Shown one piece after another: positions 11,336 to 23,740 of a stretch of DNA of 64,000 nt. The DNA is from Corticium candelabrum (taxonomy: Eukaryota; Porifera; Homoscleromorpha; Homosclerophorida; Plakinidae). The notes under the pieces were generated by a model that saw only the letters and a program-made list of their open reading frames with translations, was not told where the DNA came from and ran no database searches. Numbering within the stretch: the stretch's first letter is position 1; each line of letters starts with the position of its first letter. Position numbers and translations under genes: made by a program. Where the stretch lies: contig NC_085099.1 in assembly GCF_963422355.1 (NCBI RefSeq), positions 6,309,625 to 6,373,624 on the forward strand, read 5' to 3'.

Positions 11336-14030
11336 CTTCATAAAGAGCCACTGACATGCAAAAATCAAAAATTATTTTTTAAATTTCTATATGATAGTTC
11401 TAAAGGTTTACATACTGGGAAAAATATTTTAGACTTTTAAAAGCAAGGTTTTTATAAGAAAATTGTGCTGTAATGTGCTTCCGGTTTATCGCATCTGGTT
11501 CCAAGCAGTAGATTTGGGGAGTGTACACATGACGTAAAAGTGAGAACAGATGTCGTGTTACCGCAAAACGCTTTGATGACTACCTCAGGCAGTGAACACG
11601 ACAGAGGAAGGGGCTCTAGTGACGAAGACGGCGGCACTCTCAAGAAAGCTTTGCGTAATCATACTCTTCATGAGGTACGATAGTTAGAGGGCAAAACACC
11701 ATTGTTTACGGCTACGTCAGCCTCCGGAATCATTATTGCATGACGGCTTGAAACAGTCTATGTGAGTAGAACCTTCATTATCGTATCAAGTAGACACTGG
11801 TGATGTGGAGAATGGCTCAGAAGACCATGAAAGTAAAGCTGTAGAATAGTTGCAGCTGTCTATAACTTTGAGCCTGTACACCATCGCTGGTTGTACCCGA
11901 AGATGAGCAAAACAAACTACTACTTGATTTATCATGGCATTAAACAGTTTAGGATGATCTACAAGTCATGTAGTGGAATTTTGTTTAGGTGTACAACTAC
12001 ATGTATTTGTGGTTGCTGACCTCTGGTCATCATCATGGGTGTTGCCAGGACTTACTTGGGAGTAGACTGCTTTGAAGATGAGCCAGGATTGTGCAAGCAA
12101 TTTAGTTTAGGCCACCGGGCACCAAAATTGAGACGAATGCCATGCATACTGATTGAGACAGCCCGAAGGCTGGGCAGTTGGAAACACCAAGATGAGATTG
12201 GCATACGAAAAACGTGAAAGAAAGAAAGTAGGTTGTATTTAGACTTTATAGAAGTGTACATAATAATAGTGATGAATTAAATTAATAATTAAAATATGAG
12301 CAACTAAACAATTTCTATGGTGGTACCGAATCTACTGACAAGAGGCATGACAGCCAGTTTACACCATCTTGCTAATTATGATGGTAAGAAGTATATCTGT
12401 AGATGTGTGGGTTCTGCAGACTGCATACAGCAGGACTATGGCATTGCATGAAACTGATCCTCCTGCAATTAATGAGAAACAATTTTACCAACAATGCTGA
12501 CTTATACAGACATACTTCTTAGGGGTCGTCCATATTTTTCGGCATTTTCACAAGCATACAAAACGTACACTGGGGGAGGTGGTAAAAACCAGGTGTACGC
12601 TTTGGGAAAATGCCATTCTAGCGCATGCATAAAACTTTTCACCAAGGTAGTTCAATGGTATTACACACAGGTTCACGTGGTCAAACTAACACCCATTATG
12701 TTAATACCTACTACTGCTACTGTTAGCAGTCCACCACATCCGGGTTAATAAGCAATATCCAGGTTTCTACTTTCGCCTCGTGTCTTGATGAAGAATGTAG
12801 GAAATTTGGCAGAGTTGTCCAATTGTGCGAGCTCTGTCCATACGCACCCTGTCAATGCCTATCAGCGTTTCGTCAACGCTTTTGTTTATCTAAAATACCA
12901 GTTACAGCAGGCAAGATGCTGTCAGGAAGGCACAAGAGTTTGGAAGGTTGAGAGTGATGAGAAGGATTCCATTTTGAGAGAAGCTTTTCGGAAACTAGGG
13001 ATGACAACGAAGAGACAAAATTACGTCGTATTTTAGACAAGAATTAAAGGAACAGTGTCATTTCTGTATCCTCTAATCTGCTCATAGATTTCTTATGCTG
13101 GTTCCTGTTCTCATGGTGTAGACGTCTTCTCAAGCTCAAACCGCTGTATTAATATTAAATCAGCATTTTTCGCGTACGCTTTCGGGAAGGGGAGGGGGAA
13201 GAGAAAAGCGTACGTTCTGTACGCTCGTGAAAATGCTGAAAATACAGTCGACCCCTTACCATCAATTAGCAAGATGATGTAAACTGGCTGTCATGCCTCT
13301 TGTCAGCAAATTCTGTACCATCATAGAAATTGTTCAGTGGCTCATATTTTAATCATTAATTTAATTCATCACTCTATGTACACTTCTATAAAGTCTAAAT
13401 ACAACATTCATTCTTTCTTTCTTTCATGTTTTTCGTATGCCATTCTCATCTTTCTTGGTGTTTCCAACTGCCCAGCCTTTAGGCTGTCTCAATCGTATGC
13501 ACAGCATTCGTCTCAATTTTGGCGCCAGGTAGTCTAAACTAAATTGCTCGCACAATCCTGGCTCATCTTCAAAGCAGTCTGCTCTGAAATAGTGACTACA
13601 CAAGACGAAGAATCACTTGGGGCTTCCTATCGATCTCTCATTTCTCTGACTTGATCTGAACACTTTTGTCTTTGTTTGAGGTCTTCGATAACCAAACGAG
13701 CTTCACGCCTTTTTCACAGTATTATAGCACCCAGCTTCGACACATCGTCTAACCATTCCAACCCTACCACATGCTTCAGTCTTGTGCGTTACCTATTTCC
13801 TTTGCACTAACGTGACATCCGTTCTCACTTTTATATCATATGTACATGCCCTGAATCTACTGCTCGAAACTGGATGCGATCAACCGGAAGCAGCACATCA
13901 CGGCAAATTTCTTATAGAAACCTTGCTTTTTACAATCTAAAATTATTTTTCCCGGTATGTACACCTTTAGAACTATCATATAGAAATTTAAATAATTACA
14001 ATTTTTGCATGTCAGTGGCCCTTTGAAGAA
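11336..14030. mobile_element. 2.7-kb element with very long inverted arms
   Basis: The left arm (11336 to about 12385) pairs with the right arm (about 13255-14030). Outer ends: GAGCCACTGACATGCAAAAA versus TTTTTGCATGTCAGTGGCCC. Middle: GACTTTTAAAAGCAAGG versus CCTTGCTTTTTACAATC. Inner: GACAAGAGGCATGACAGCCA versus TGGCTGTCATGCCTCTTGTC. Arm lengths differ, so indels have accumulated. A second inverted-repeat element occupies the centre. Foldback-type DNA transposon, no recognisable transposase. Confidence 0.65.
12518..13258. mobile_element. Nested ~740-bp inverted-repeat element
   Basis: Left end AGGGGTCGTCCATATT...GGCATTTTCAC, right end GTGAAAATGCTGAAAATAC...CGACCCCT: inverted repeats of about 40 bp. 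An 83-codon frame at 12785-13036 lies inside but has no family signature. A lone end of this type (TACGCTCGTGAAAATGCT) occurs near 57550. Confidence 0.6.
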
Positions 14031-14118
14031 GAACTCTCACCAAATACTAAAACTTGCTGAAACTCTCACCAAATTCTAAAAATTGCTGAAACTCTCACCA
14101 AATACCAAAACTTGCTGG
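14031..14118. repeat. ~31-bp minisatellite, three units
   Basis: Three units of ACTCTCACCAAAT(A/T)C followed by A-rich sequence and TTGCTG(A/G)A abut the outer end of the large inverted element. The remaining 14119-14870 shows no feature I can name. Confidence 0.75.
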
Positions 14119-14873
14119 AAAAAAGATACAAGGCCCAACATCTTCTTGCATGAAGAGTATGGTCGAGACAGCCCACAGAAGCAGAAATGGGCCACAAGTT
14201 GTTCAGCAGATTACCCGTATGTATACAGAGCGTTACTCTGTGTCCTTGTTTGAAAGTAAATACTTTAGCTTCAACTGTGCAAAGTGCTCCTAACACACTC
14301 AAAATGCAGCGAGACATGATACATGGACCAATCTAAAAAGGGGCTCCTTTTGAGGCTCCATGGTTGTACCAACAGTTGCTACTTGCATGGTACTGTATGC
14401 TACTTTACTAGCAATGCTTTACCCAGATCATAGCTACATCTCCTCTATTCAACAATGTACAGAAATCGTACTCATCTCCCAATAGTATTTGTACCGACAA
14501 CTATAGCAAGCATGTGTGGGCGTATACAACATATATTAGTAGTTGTCGCAGTAGTTATAATTATGGTCTTGAAGTGCATAGTTTGCAAAAATTTGAAGTG
14601 CGTAGTTTGAAGTGCATTAAGAGTGCCTAGTGCCCCAGGCTCACCATATGTGTAGCGCCTACATGACAAAACTTTTCCAAAGCAGATACTAAACGACTGA
14701 GAAATCGCACTCATTCTCGGTTTAAAACAGGTGTACCGGCAAACAGAAGAAACTTAGCACTAGCCTAACTAAGTTTCACAAGTGTAAAGGAAACACATCA
14801 CGATAAGTTTGGGGTCCCAGTTTGCTTTAATCAATAAATCACAACTTGCAACCATACGTCTCACAATCCTTAA

Positions 14874-15565
14874 AGGTGCCGGGTCACGGTCAGACATGCG
14901 CACTGCATCCCTTTAAAAAGGGTGCATTTTTTCAAAACACTCAGTAACCACGAGGACTAAGACGCTCTAATTTGCACTGAACGCAAAAGCTGACTAAGGT
15001 CTCTCTCTAGCCTGAATTAGAACGATCAAGACGTTGCAGTATGAGGTTGCGTTAGACCGTGACTCTGGTAGCTAGATTCTAGGCTTTTAGATGTAGTTCT
15101 CGGAATTTTTCTTTTAAAATCTCAAATGAGGTTGCTACACGGCAGTTTCGGTAAAATTCGACAATCGCCCTAGCACTTCGAGCCAGATTAGAGTTCGTTA
15201 CACTCTGCACGTGACCAGAGCACACATCATGTTCCTGCATGTAGCATCTGCAATATGCACGTTTCTCTCTCAGAATAACCAAGCGCAGTCAGTTCATAGT
15301 GAGCACCAAAACTTTGTATTGTTTAGAGCCTACACTGCTGCCGTGCCCATCAATCGACACCTAAATAGCCAGTTTTGCAGTAGTCTCGTCTATTGACCTT
15401 TGTGCATGCGTAACATATGAACAGCATTTGAAGGGCTTACTGGCGATCGAAACTGACTTTCTTGCCATGACACTTGAACATAAGTTACGTAGAATAGCTA
15501 CGGCGCAAGAGCTACCTCACTTGAGATTGGCTCAAGTGCGCATGTCCAACCGTGACCCTGCACCT
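14874..15565. mobile_element. piggyBac-like MITE with TTAA target duplication
   Basis: Terminal inverted repeats of about 30 bp (AGGTGCCGGGTCACGG versus AGGTGCAGGGTCACGG, continuing to CATGCGCAC) are flanked on both sides by TTAA (14870-14873 and 15566-15569). TTAA duplication is the hallmark of the piggyBac superfamily. No transposase frame remains. Confidence 0.7.
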
Positions 15566-15811
15566 TTAAATATAAAAAATTGCACAAGTATTGATTGACC
15601 TTCCTTGCTAGCTAGCAATGAGAGTTACTCTGACGACACATACGAGTACTAAACACACCCACACAGAAAATTTCAGTGCTTTATTTCTATGATACAGTAA
15701 AAGTCTGCAGTAAACGGTTGCAAGAGGTTGTGTCATGAAGTGACAGCTTTCATCTGAGAGATGGTTGATTTTGGTGAGAGTTCTCGTTTAAACAAGCAGA
15801 GAAGTGACTTA

Positions 15812-16583
15812 AGCTTGGTTTACAATATGACACTGAGGACGCTCGCTACACTCATGACGACGCTTGTGAGAACACTGGCAAAGATGCCGAGTAAAGCCTG
15901 GTTCACAATACACCTCGTGTCGTGTCGTCTCGCATCAAAGGAGGCCGTTTCCGACGCAACGCGCTGGAATAGGAAAAATCCTATCCAGCACATCACGTTG
16001 CGTCGGAAACGGCCTCCTTTGACGCAAGGTGTATTGTGAACCAGGCTTGAGTGTCAAAATGCTGACGCTGACATTGTACCATTTACAATATCATTTGATG
16101 AGCGTCAGCGATGAGACCACTATGCGCATGCTCATCATAATCGTATACCACGAATACAAAGTCTGTGATTTTATCATTTCCTCCCGCACCAAGTTGTCAC
16201 GAAGACGCTTCCACATTCTAAGCAGGCTGCTGCTGGGAGCCCAGTTTTTCCGATTCGTTTCATCTATAAGCTACTGTGACTTGATCTGCCACAAGCAGCC
16301 GTACCTATACATATAAACTTTCACTAAGTTTCTCTTCCACATTTTACTCCCGATTTGATCTCTGATTTGTCAACAATAGGCACGTGCTTGCAATAGACAC
16401 TATAGTACTTCCGGTTTGGACGCTAGACTTGAACTTGGATCAACTCTAGTGTTGGCGACGCTGACGACGCTCATGACGCGATGTGCAAGTCACAATATGA
16501 CGTCTGCTTGAGCATTAAAGTTAGTGTCATAAACCAGCGGCATTGTGAGCGTCGCCAGCGTCATATTGTAAACCAGGCTAGGT
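15812..16583. mobile_element. ~770-bp MITE carrying a nested foldback
   Basis: Outer ends TTGGTTTACAATATGACxCTG (about 15818) and CAGCGTCATATTGTAAACCA (about 16557-16576) are inverted repeats. Parts of the interior (16265-16580) recur at 8080-8390. A second foldback lies at 15895-16049. Non-coding. Confidence 0.65.
15895..16049. mobile_element. Nested ~155-bp foldback
   Basis: Arms AAGCCTGGTTCACAATACAC and GTGTATTGTGAACCAGGCTT, continuing through AAAGGAGGCCGTTTCCGACG and its complement, close on the centre ATCCT-ATTTTTCC region: nearly a complete hairpin. Its end resembles the outer element's end, so it may be a self-insertion of a related family. Confidence 0.75.
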
Positions 16584-17388
16584 CATTCAACAACTGCCAA
16601 GAGGTAGAATTCACAGATAGAATGCCTAGTTGTATTTGTCAATGGATGTGTATGCTTCGTTCATATTGAGAGAAAAGGTGTTGAGTGCTGTATTAAGTAT
16701 AGGGTTTAAAATTCCCGGTCGCCTCCGCGCCATTGGCGACTAACACTTGCGATTTGACAAGTGAACGTGGACCATTTGGTCGCCAAAAGATTCAATGCGG
16801 CATTGCACATGGTCGTCCTACTCTTCGTTCGTGTTGGTCTGGCCAACTGTGTAAAACCGCAGAACCTCCCATAACAACAGAAAAGATCTAGCTACCAGGG
16901 CTGCTAGAGTTCTGATGTTTGCGCGTACGTGACAGGATTTTAGCGGAAACAGACGGATCACAAACTGGAATTTGGGAAGGGGAACATGCATTGTGCAATA
17001 GGGCACATCGGTTTGTTGGACCAAACGACTGACCTGTAGGCTGTAAGTTACAGCTCAGCGGTATTATCTGAAACTCTACTGCCTCCTGTTTACTCTCTCA
17101 AGACATTTGGAAGTAATCGGAAACCTTATCTGAGACAGTGGATTGGGCTAATTACCAAACATTATCACGTGACAATATATGATTACAAAGCCTGGTCTTT
17201 TTTCTCATACACTTCAAGTAAAAGTGAGCAGAGATTAGGAGGATTTATAGGTAGTTGCTTTGTTACATTTAAACCACATTTAATTTCTACAAGTGCGGCA
17301 GTAAGGACAAGAGAAAGACCACACCTACAAATTCCGGATGTTTTTTCAGTTTCAGTTAGAAATGCAATGTTTGCACACTGAAATATAG

Positions 17389-17989
17389 CCTCGAATTTCC
17401 AGACCAAGTCGATACTAAAATGATTTCAGAAGTATTTACCAATAGCGATGCTAAATGGTAGTCTAACAGCGTAAAATCGTTTTACCTAGATCAACATATC
17501 ATTTGTAAATGCCATGAGATCTCATGAACAAAGAAGAGACGTCTGCAGTGTTTGCGGCGATATCTTGGTGGACGACATGAAACGACGACTCTTTGATTTT
17601 TTGGCAGACCGCTAGCTAGTCTAACCGCTCGACCAGTAGTCAAAGGTGATGGTCTAGCAACGCTGCTGTGCATGTCCTGTCACCGCAAGCTTGAAAATAT
17701 CAAAGAAATGACGCTGAAACTAAAACTAAGATGTGTGCGAGCACCAGAGTCTTCATCACGGCTCTGGCGTGCACTTAGCCGCCCACGGGGGTTTCACACG
17801 AGCACAATCAGCGTTGGTGCACTTAGCATAACCAATTACTGCTAAACCAATCAGAATTTACAACCGACATTCCTGCTATGAGGAGCTGATTGGCTTAGAA
17901 GGCTATTTCCGAAATCATTTTAGTACCGACTTGGTCCAGACTAGAGTTCTCGCGTTTTGTGCGCACTCTGGTCTGGAAGTTCGAGGCTA
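17389..17989. repeat. ~600-bp inverted-repeat element
   Basis: AGCCTCGAATTTCCAGACC at the left pairs with GGTCTGGAAGTTCGAGGCT at the right. Inner inverted pairs (CGATACTAAAATGATTT versus AAATCATTTTAGTACCG) support a foldback structure. No gene recognised inside; 16584-17388 holds nothing I recognise. Confidence 0.55.
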
Positions 17990-18144
17990 ACTGAAATATA
18001 ATAGGAAAAGTAGGCGTGGTCATAAATAAAGTGGGCGTGTCTTTACTTTTAATTGCTCTGCCAACCACCAAATTTCAAGAATTTTAAACCCTGAAGTAGT
18101 CTAAAAACAAATAGCACCTTGTTTAGTGATGTCTTGGAGCATAA

Positions 18145-18606
18145 AGGCTGGTTTACAGTAACTCGCGCAAGCCAAGCGTCAGCCCAGTGTATCGCCAATG
18201 TAGCGTCCACATCCTACTGCAACACCTTTCGTCGAGACACTACGTTCTGACAGGCGTCAAAATGGACTAGACCCAAGCTCTATTCAAGTGTCAACGTTAC
18301 GTAAACTGGAAATAGTGTGGTTTGTAACTACCAATTGGCTGTCATACTTTTACTCACGTGATCCACTTGTCTAACATGGATGACGAAGAGATCATCAACA
18401 ATAAGAAGGCATACAGCACAGCAGAGGTACTTGCTTCACGTGCGCTAAGAACGGCCTTCGACGCCAGACACTTTTTGCAACTGATAAGGTGTTGTTGGGT
18501 TGCGCTCAGCTATGTTACTGTAAATTAATAAGTTTCAGCACCTGACTACATTTACGTTAATGTTCGGCATATGCTCAGGTTGGGTAAATTAGTGTAAACC
18601 AGCCTC
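18145..18606. repeat. ~460-bp MITE
   Basis: Ends AGGCTGGTTTACAGTAA and TTAGTGTAAACCAGCCT are inverted repeats of the same GGTTTACA type as the 15.8-kb element. A 51-codon frame at 18376-18531 has no family signature. The next 600 bp (18607-19224) show nothing recognisable. Confidence 0.55.
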
Positions 18607-19224
18607 AACAGATACACCTACTACAAACCAAGAATTTTTGGTGGCGTAAAATTTTGGTACCTCTTCAAAATTCCGTTTCAATAGCGTTCTATTTTCAATG
18701 AAACTCTTCAAAGGCTCGACACTCCTGGCTGGATGCACAGTACACTAGACATTTACACAATTATACAACACAATAGTATACGTGTGTACTGCGTACAGTT
18801 AGATAACAATTGCAATAATTTACCATGCTCACAAAATCACTGTTGGCTCCTAGACTTTTGACGACTTTCGCAAATTTAGGTACCGTAGACATTTAATTTA
18901 GGTACTTCACAGGCTATACCAAAATCATCGAAAATGAATCGTCACCGAAATTTTCTTGGTTTACGCAGTAAGTCAGTGTCATACAAAATCAAAAACAACA
19001 AGTACTTGGGCAGATAGCTTATTTGCTCACTTCACAGAAACACAACAACAGATTGGAAAAATACACTGCTGTTCTACGGTAAAAGCACAATACAGAAAAT
19101 AACTACATCTTAAAAGTATACAAGAAGAGACCCGTTCTTTGCCTGGGCTGATTAGATTACTTATTGTTAGTTAATATCCCGTTTAAGACAAATAAAAATG
19201 TAACCAAACATACCTTTGCGAGAA

Positions 19225-19790
19225 ATTAGCAGTGAGTTTCCCTTTCAGAGACATATATCTGTGCAGCAAAAACTGGAAAGTCACATGCAGTCACTTAGTC
19301 ACTCGTATAATCAGTTTCCCGTATGTTTGCCAGTCACGTCTCGCCATTTCAACAGTCTTATTGCTGTAGACTTTGAAGACATTGCTGCCGTTGTGAGGAA
19401 CAGACATATCAAACAGAGCAACTATTCTACGTACATACACGGGCAAACAAATGCAGGCTTATTGTTCGAAGACCTGGACATACTAAAAAATATCTTGCAT
19501 TTTTCGACATCGTCAGCGACAAAAATGACACAATTCACGCACACCATCCGACATTGGGAACAAGCATTTTAAATTCGGTGAAAATCCAATGTGCCGTTCC
19601 AGAGCAATTCATGCACGAGCAGAAGCAGGTTTGATATGCAGGAAATCGTGTCATCCTGGGAGAAGTCCAGAAGACAACGACAGCTTCACTGTCAAGCTCC
19701 GTCATTTTGGCGTGTGTGAGCCAAATTCGATGGAGATCAGACTCGCCATTTTCAAGAAAGGTTCTTACTGACAGATACACCGACAGCTCT
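19225..19790. repeat. Dispersed repeat, copy 2 (inverted relative to 2.45 kb)
   Basis: The complement of 19535-19780 aligns with 2450-2600, including the shared frame segment G-E-S-D-L-H-R-I-W-L-T-H-A and a later T-R-F-P-A. Two of the better-matching parts of 2800-3100 pair with 19300-19420 (CGCCATTTCAACAGTC and similar). Family unknown. Confidence 0.55.
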
Positions 19791-19909
19791 TCATTATAGA
19801 TTTAGTTAAGACAACTTAGTCATTACTGATAGCTCGTTATTTCTGATCTTTCACAATTGGCAAGCAAAGATATCTGCACGTGCTAATTTTGAATGTGCTA
19901 TGAAATTAC

Positions 19910-21370
19910 CTTCACAGATATCTGAATTGCTGCTGGTAAAATTGAAGAATGTTGATTTACAGATGTCACACCTCTGACCGCCTGCATTTCCTTTGCAGTC
20001 ACAATAACCAGTCTCATTGCACTGAGGTGAGTTTGACCCAATGACATTACACATACAGGCTGCAATACAAATACACAAAATGTCAAAAAACAATCCTTAA
20101 ATTCATGCTATCCTACTGTACCCAACCAAATTGCTACACATGCTAGACTTTGTGATTAAGTGCATTTATTCGCTTAAACCAGATTAATCTAGTCAGAATG
20201 GAGTGGTTTTGCCAGAGGGGCAATGGCAGCATTTTGCCAGTTCGGGAAACCTCACAGCCAGTTGAGATGCAAAATTCTTGGTCTTTGTCTGCTGTCCAGT
20301 TCACACCAAGATAACTCTGTCAATCATTTCCATTAATATTATATGTCATTGTTAGAAGCACTTTTGCTGCAATGTCACAAATCATTATGTCTCCTAAACA
20401 GCAGCTGTGCCCGTTCTTTCCACATGATATGCTAAAAGCAACACCTAGTTACTTACGTAGGTGTACCTTCTTTCTCGCTCACAGTCTGTTCTCTGACCGA
20501 TAGCTTGCCCTGTTGTTGTTGCACATATCCTTGTCATCAAAAAGCTAGACGTTCTGTTATTGAATGACAATAACAAAACACTAGAATATAGCAACAATGC
20601 CAAAACACCCTAATATATGCCTCTGACATAGCATCAGAACCACCATTTGTGCACACTACATGTCAGCTCCTCGAAAAAGGACCAAGAATCAAGTGTGCAT
20701 ATTAAAACCACAAACATAAACGTTAGGACCTGCCTTTCCCAGTCATGCCCCCATCCCTATGCTGGGCTCTTGTGTGCTACTCAGGAGAACTATGCCTGTG
20801 CTTAGCAATCTCCTGGAGCCAAAAACATGCAAAAGCACCAGCTTGTCACACACACGCACACACGCATGCATGCATGCACACACGCAGCACACAAGCACGC
20901 ACGCACTCACACACACACACACACACACAAACACACACACGCGCGCGCGCGCCTTCAACCTTCAACTGCCCATCCACATCGATGATGCCAAAATGTAAAA
21001 AGTGTAAGAAAAAGGAAGTCACTACCTGGTAAATACGTCACAAATCTAAATACATAGATGACATTTATGTCTTTTCTTGTCACTCTCTCGTGTGAATAAA
21101 CGACCGCATCTGTCGCACTTGATTCTGGTCTTTGCTCATTCCCGGGGATCTAGGCGATTTTGTCCTCTGTTGCAATTGTCTTTTTTCCCCTGTTTGTAAC
21201 TTAAACAGTTGCTTGCAGGTAGTGCACAGCAGAGGCTGTTGGTCTTGACATCTGCTGGGATTGGCTCTGTCACAAGCCTTCTGACTACTTTGGGCATTTT
21301 CTAATTCTACTCTTGAAGTGACGATTGAGTTAATTTTGCTAGCACAGACGTTCTTCCACTTCTGCCTGTC

Positions 21371-21463
<93 letters not shown>

Positions 21464-21481
21464 AAACACACAAAAACAAAC

Positions 21482-21515
<34 letters not shown>

Positions 21516-22023
21516 GGACAGAATAGACAAATGTTAAGCCCTCCACGTCTTTAGACGTCGACCTTGAGGTCAGTTGCGGAGATAGCTCCCCCTGCCTCTA
21601 GAGACAGGACCTCCATGCGCTATGTGAAGTCTTGGGGCCAGTGCTACAATCCACCTGGAGCTTGGCCAAAGTCATCCAGGGGCACTGACAATGGCACAGC
21701 TCTGGGACTGGACACCAAGGCCCACACGTACCCGACTGCTGCATGATGTTGCTGCCAAGCCAGCGGTCTTGTCCACCCCAGTCAATGACCAGGTACTCAT
21801 TTATACTCTTGAGTCGAGAGAAGCAAGTGTGGGTGAGTTTCTTGCTCAAGGAAACTGCGACAGTGTCGCCTCCACCAGGATCAAACCTTCAATCCTCATC
21901 ACGGAATACAAGATCCCGGATGTCATCACCAACGCTCTACCATCTGCTCCACCGTGCCACACACGCACGCACGCACGCATGCACGCACGCATGCACGCAC
22001 GCACGCACACATGCACGCACGCG

Positions 22024-22059
<36 letters not shown>

Positions 22060-23621
22060 TACCTTCACAGCCAGCACTGTCAAATCCAAAGTACGTGTAG
22101 TCACATGCTGAGCAAGTTCGAGTGACAATGTTTGATGCACAATTACACTGACCACCTAGCTTTTCACACAATTGACTAGAACCCAATGTTCCCACATTGT
22201 CACAACTACAATCTACACACATCACAAAACATTCTTAATTCTAAACTACAAAATCAAACAAAGATTGTCTTCATACCCAATGCTCCATTGAAAAGAGCGG
22301 CATTGATTAGAATAGTGATATTTCTGCAAAACTCTGTGAGACTTGCTGAAGACGACTGTGGTACAGATTCCCGCACATCATTGCAAGTGAATGGAAACAC
22401 TAATTGATCACCAAAAGATAACGCCTGAAACTCAGGAAGATCGGTGTGTAATGGCATAAGTAGAAGCTGTAACAAACCCACAATTAAACAATACTTTATC
22501 CAAATGTCACATTCATCTAAAACAGACCGAATCAACAAAAAATCCATCGACGGGATTTCCAGCTCCAGCATTAAGATTGTAAGTAAAGTTAACAATCAGT
22601 TCAGAGCCAGCAATCTGCTGTCCAATTAACGGTCTTTCGTGAGGATTAGCAAATGTAGGTGCAGATGGTAATATGCCTTCATCAGCAAGTACGCTTGCCC
22701 CATCACCTGATCTCATTGCTGTCAACACGACACTGTCAACTGAACTTGGTGCCTACACCACATAATGACTTACTCTAACTCTGACAAGCCCAAGCAACAA
22801 TTGCTCACCTCATAACGAATAATCAGTCTATACTGAATTGATCTCTGTGGAACGATCACACGAAACGTAATGCGATTACCATTACCACTCATTCTCACTC
22901 CACCCGTTCCAGTAAACTTGCTAAGATCACTGACTCGTCTCTCAACCATGGCTCCTCCCTGTGTTGACAAGCACATAAACGTTTACTAATAACACAACAC
23001 AAATCTCCAACTTACACTAAGCCAAGCAGACTCTGCTTCATAAATGAGACCCTCTAAGAAAGGCAGCCAGTGAAAGTCTGCAATGACGCCACAAGTTCGA
23101 CCAGTTAAACCAGATTTACAAGGACACTGTCCTGTCTGCATATGACACTGCAAAGACGTTGCAGTAGAGAGACTGCATCCACACTCTATGCAGCCGTTTA
23201 AGCCAGCTAATAAATAAAATCCCACCTACACAAACGACGTTTATTATGCAACCATCAGTATATAGATACTAAATAGTATATCATTTTCAGAATATCATCC
23301 TTACTTCACACTGATCACACTTCTTCCCAACTACATTTGGTTTACAGTTACAGTACCCCGTGCTGTTACAGGCACCATTGAAGGATGGATCAGACCCAGT
23401 CGAGTCACACTCGCAGTCTGCGACATAAACACACTGTAATATCAGTTAGCCTCACTATCCGGGCATCTTACCATCGCAACCATCAACATTAGTGGCTTGT
23501 AAGTTGAAGAAGCCAGTAAGACACTGATCGCACTGTTTACCGCCAACGTTTGTCTTACAATCACAGTATCCCGTTGAATTGCACTGTGAGCTCGTTCTTC
23601 CAGCAGCATCACAGTTGCAAG
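19910..23621 (-). CDS. Laminin exon set B: LE - LF domain - LE (internal part of a gene)
   Basis: Eight exons on the minus strand: 23621-23472, 23417-23305, 23225-23016, 22958-22809, 22752-22528, 22466-22277, 22212-22063 and 20059-19910. They total 1,338 bp (446 codons), all open, with compatible phases. The first six match exons 5-10 of the complete laminin gene at 46984-24939, with identical lengths for 150, 113 and 190 bp exons. They encode LE repeats, then the full LF (laminin IV type B) domain; the last two add LE repeats. No LN domain or promoter is evident in the 1.3 kb before exon 1, so as it stands this is a headless fragment. The orphan plus-strand exons 1-4 at 54148-55520 would join it in phase. 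The 3' continuation could be set A, since the phases fit. LF is normally diagnostic of beta chains. Confidence 0.85.
20090..21560. other. Intron between set-B exons 7 and 8
   Basis: Holds CA/CG-rich microsatellites at about 20848-20950 and a long (CA)n with two tracts at about 21371-21513, otherwise unremarkable sequence. Frames across the tracts are artefacts. Confidence 0.6.
21564..21958 (-). mobile_element. tRNA-derived SINE
   Basis: Read on the minus strand, the element starts GGCACGGTGGAGCAGATGG (A-box-like, plus coordinates about 21940-21958) and has GGTTTGATCCTGG (B-box-like, 21875-21887) about 60 bp later, an internal RNA polymerase III promoter as in tRNAs. The following block (complement of GGTACTCATTTATAC and TTCTTGCTCAAGGAAAC) resembles a sequence shared by SINE or LINE copies of many aquatic animals (recognised from memory). 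It lies within intron 7 of set B. The exact 3' end is uncertain. Confidence 0.6.
21959..22058. repeat. (CACG)n/(CA)n microsatellite beside a splice donor
   Basis: CACGCACGCATG-type repeats grade into pure CA, ending four bases from the donor of set-B exon 7. This edge also marks where near-identity with 335-1370 stops. Confidence 0.9.
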
Positions 23622-23694
23622 CTGCAGCCAACATCAACACACAATCTGTCAGCCACCAAAACCTACACTACACTACACCTAACTTAACAATGTT

Positions 23695-23740
23695 ACAGTT
23701 GGAGTAATGGGAGCTGAACTGCAGTAGAATATTACATAAT
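23695..23740 (+). repeat. Short repeat at the 5' edge of set B
   Basis: A block with GCTGAACTGCAG(T/C)AGAATATT 75 bp upstream of the first set-B exon. The same block, in the same plus-strand orientation, occurs at 55557-55598 just after the last exon of the orphan laminin 5' end, and in weaker form at 49747-49782 just before fragment D. Confidence 0.6.

Noticed and set aside
12785..13036. 83-codon frame in the nested inverted-repeat element
   Set aside because: No similarity I recognise and not bounded by conserved features; could be a transposase scrap, not supportable.
18376..18531. 51-codon frame starting M-D-D-E-E inside a MITE
   Set aside because: The start is reminiscent of some transposase N-termini, but no further motif supports it.
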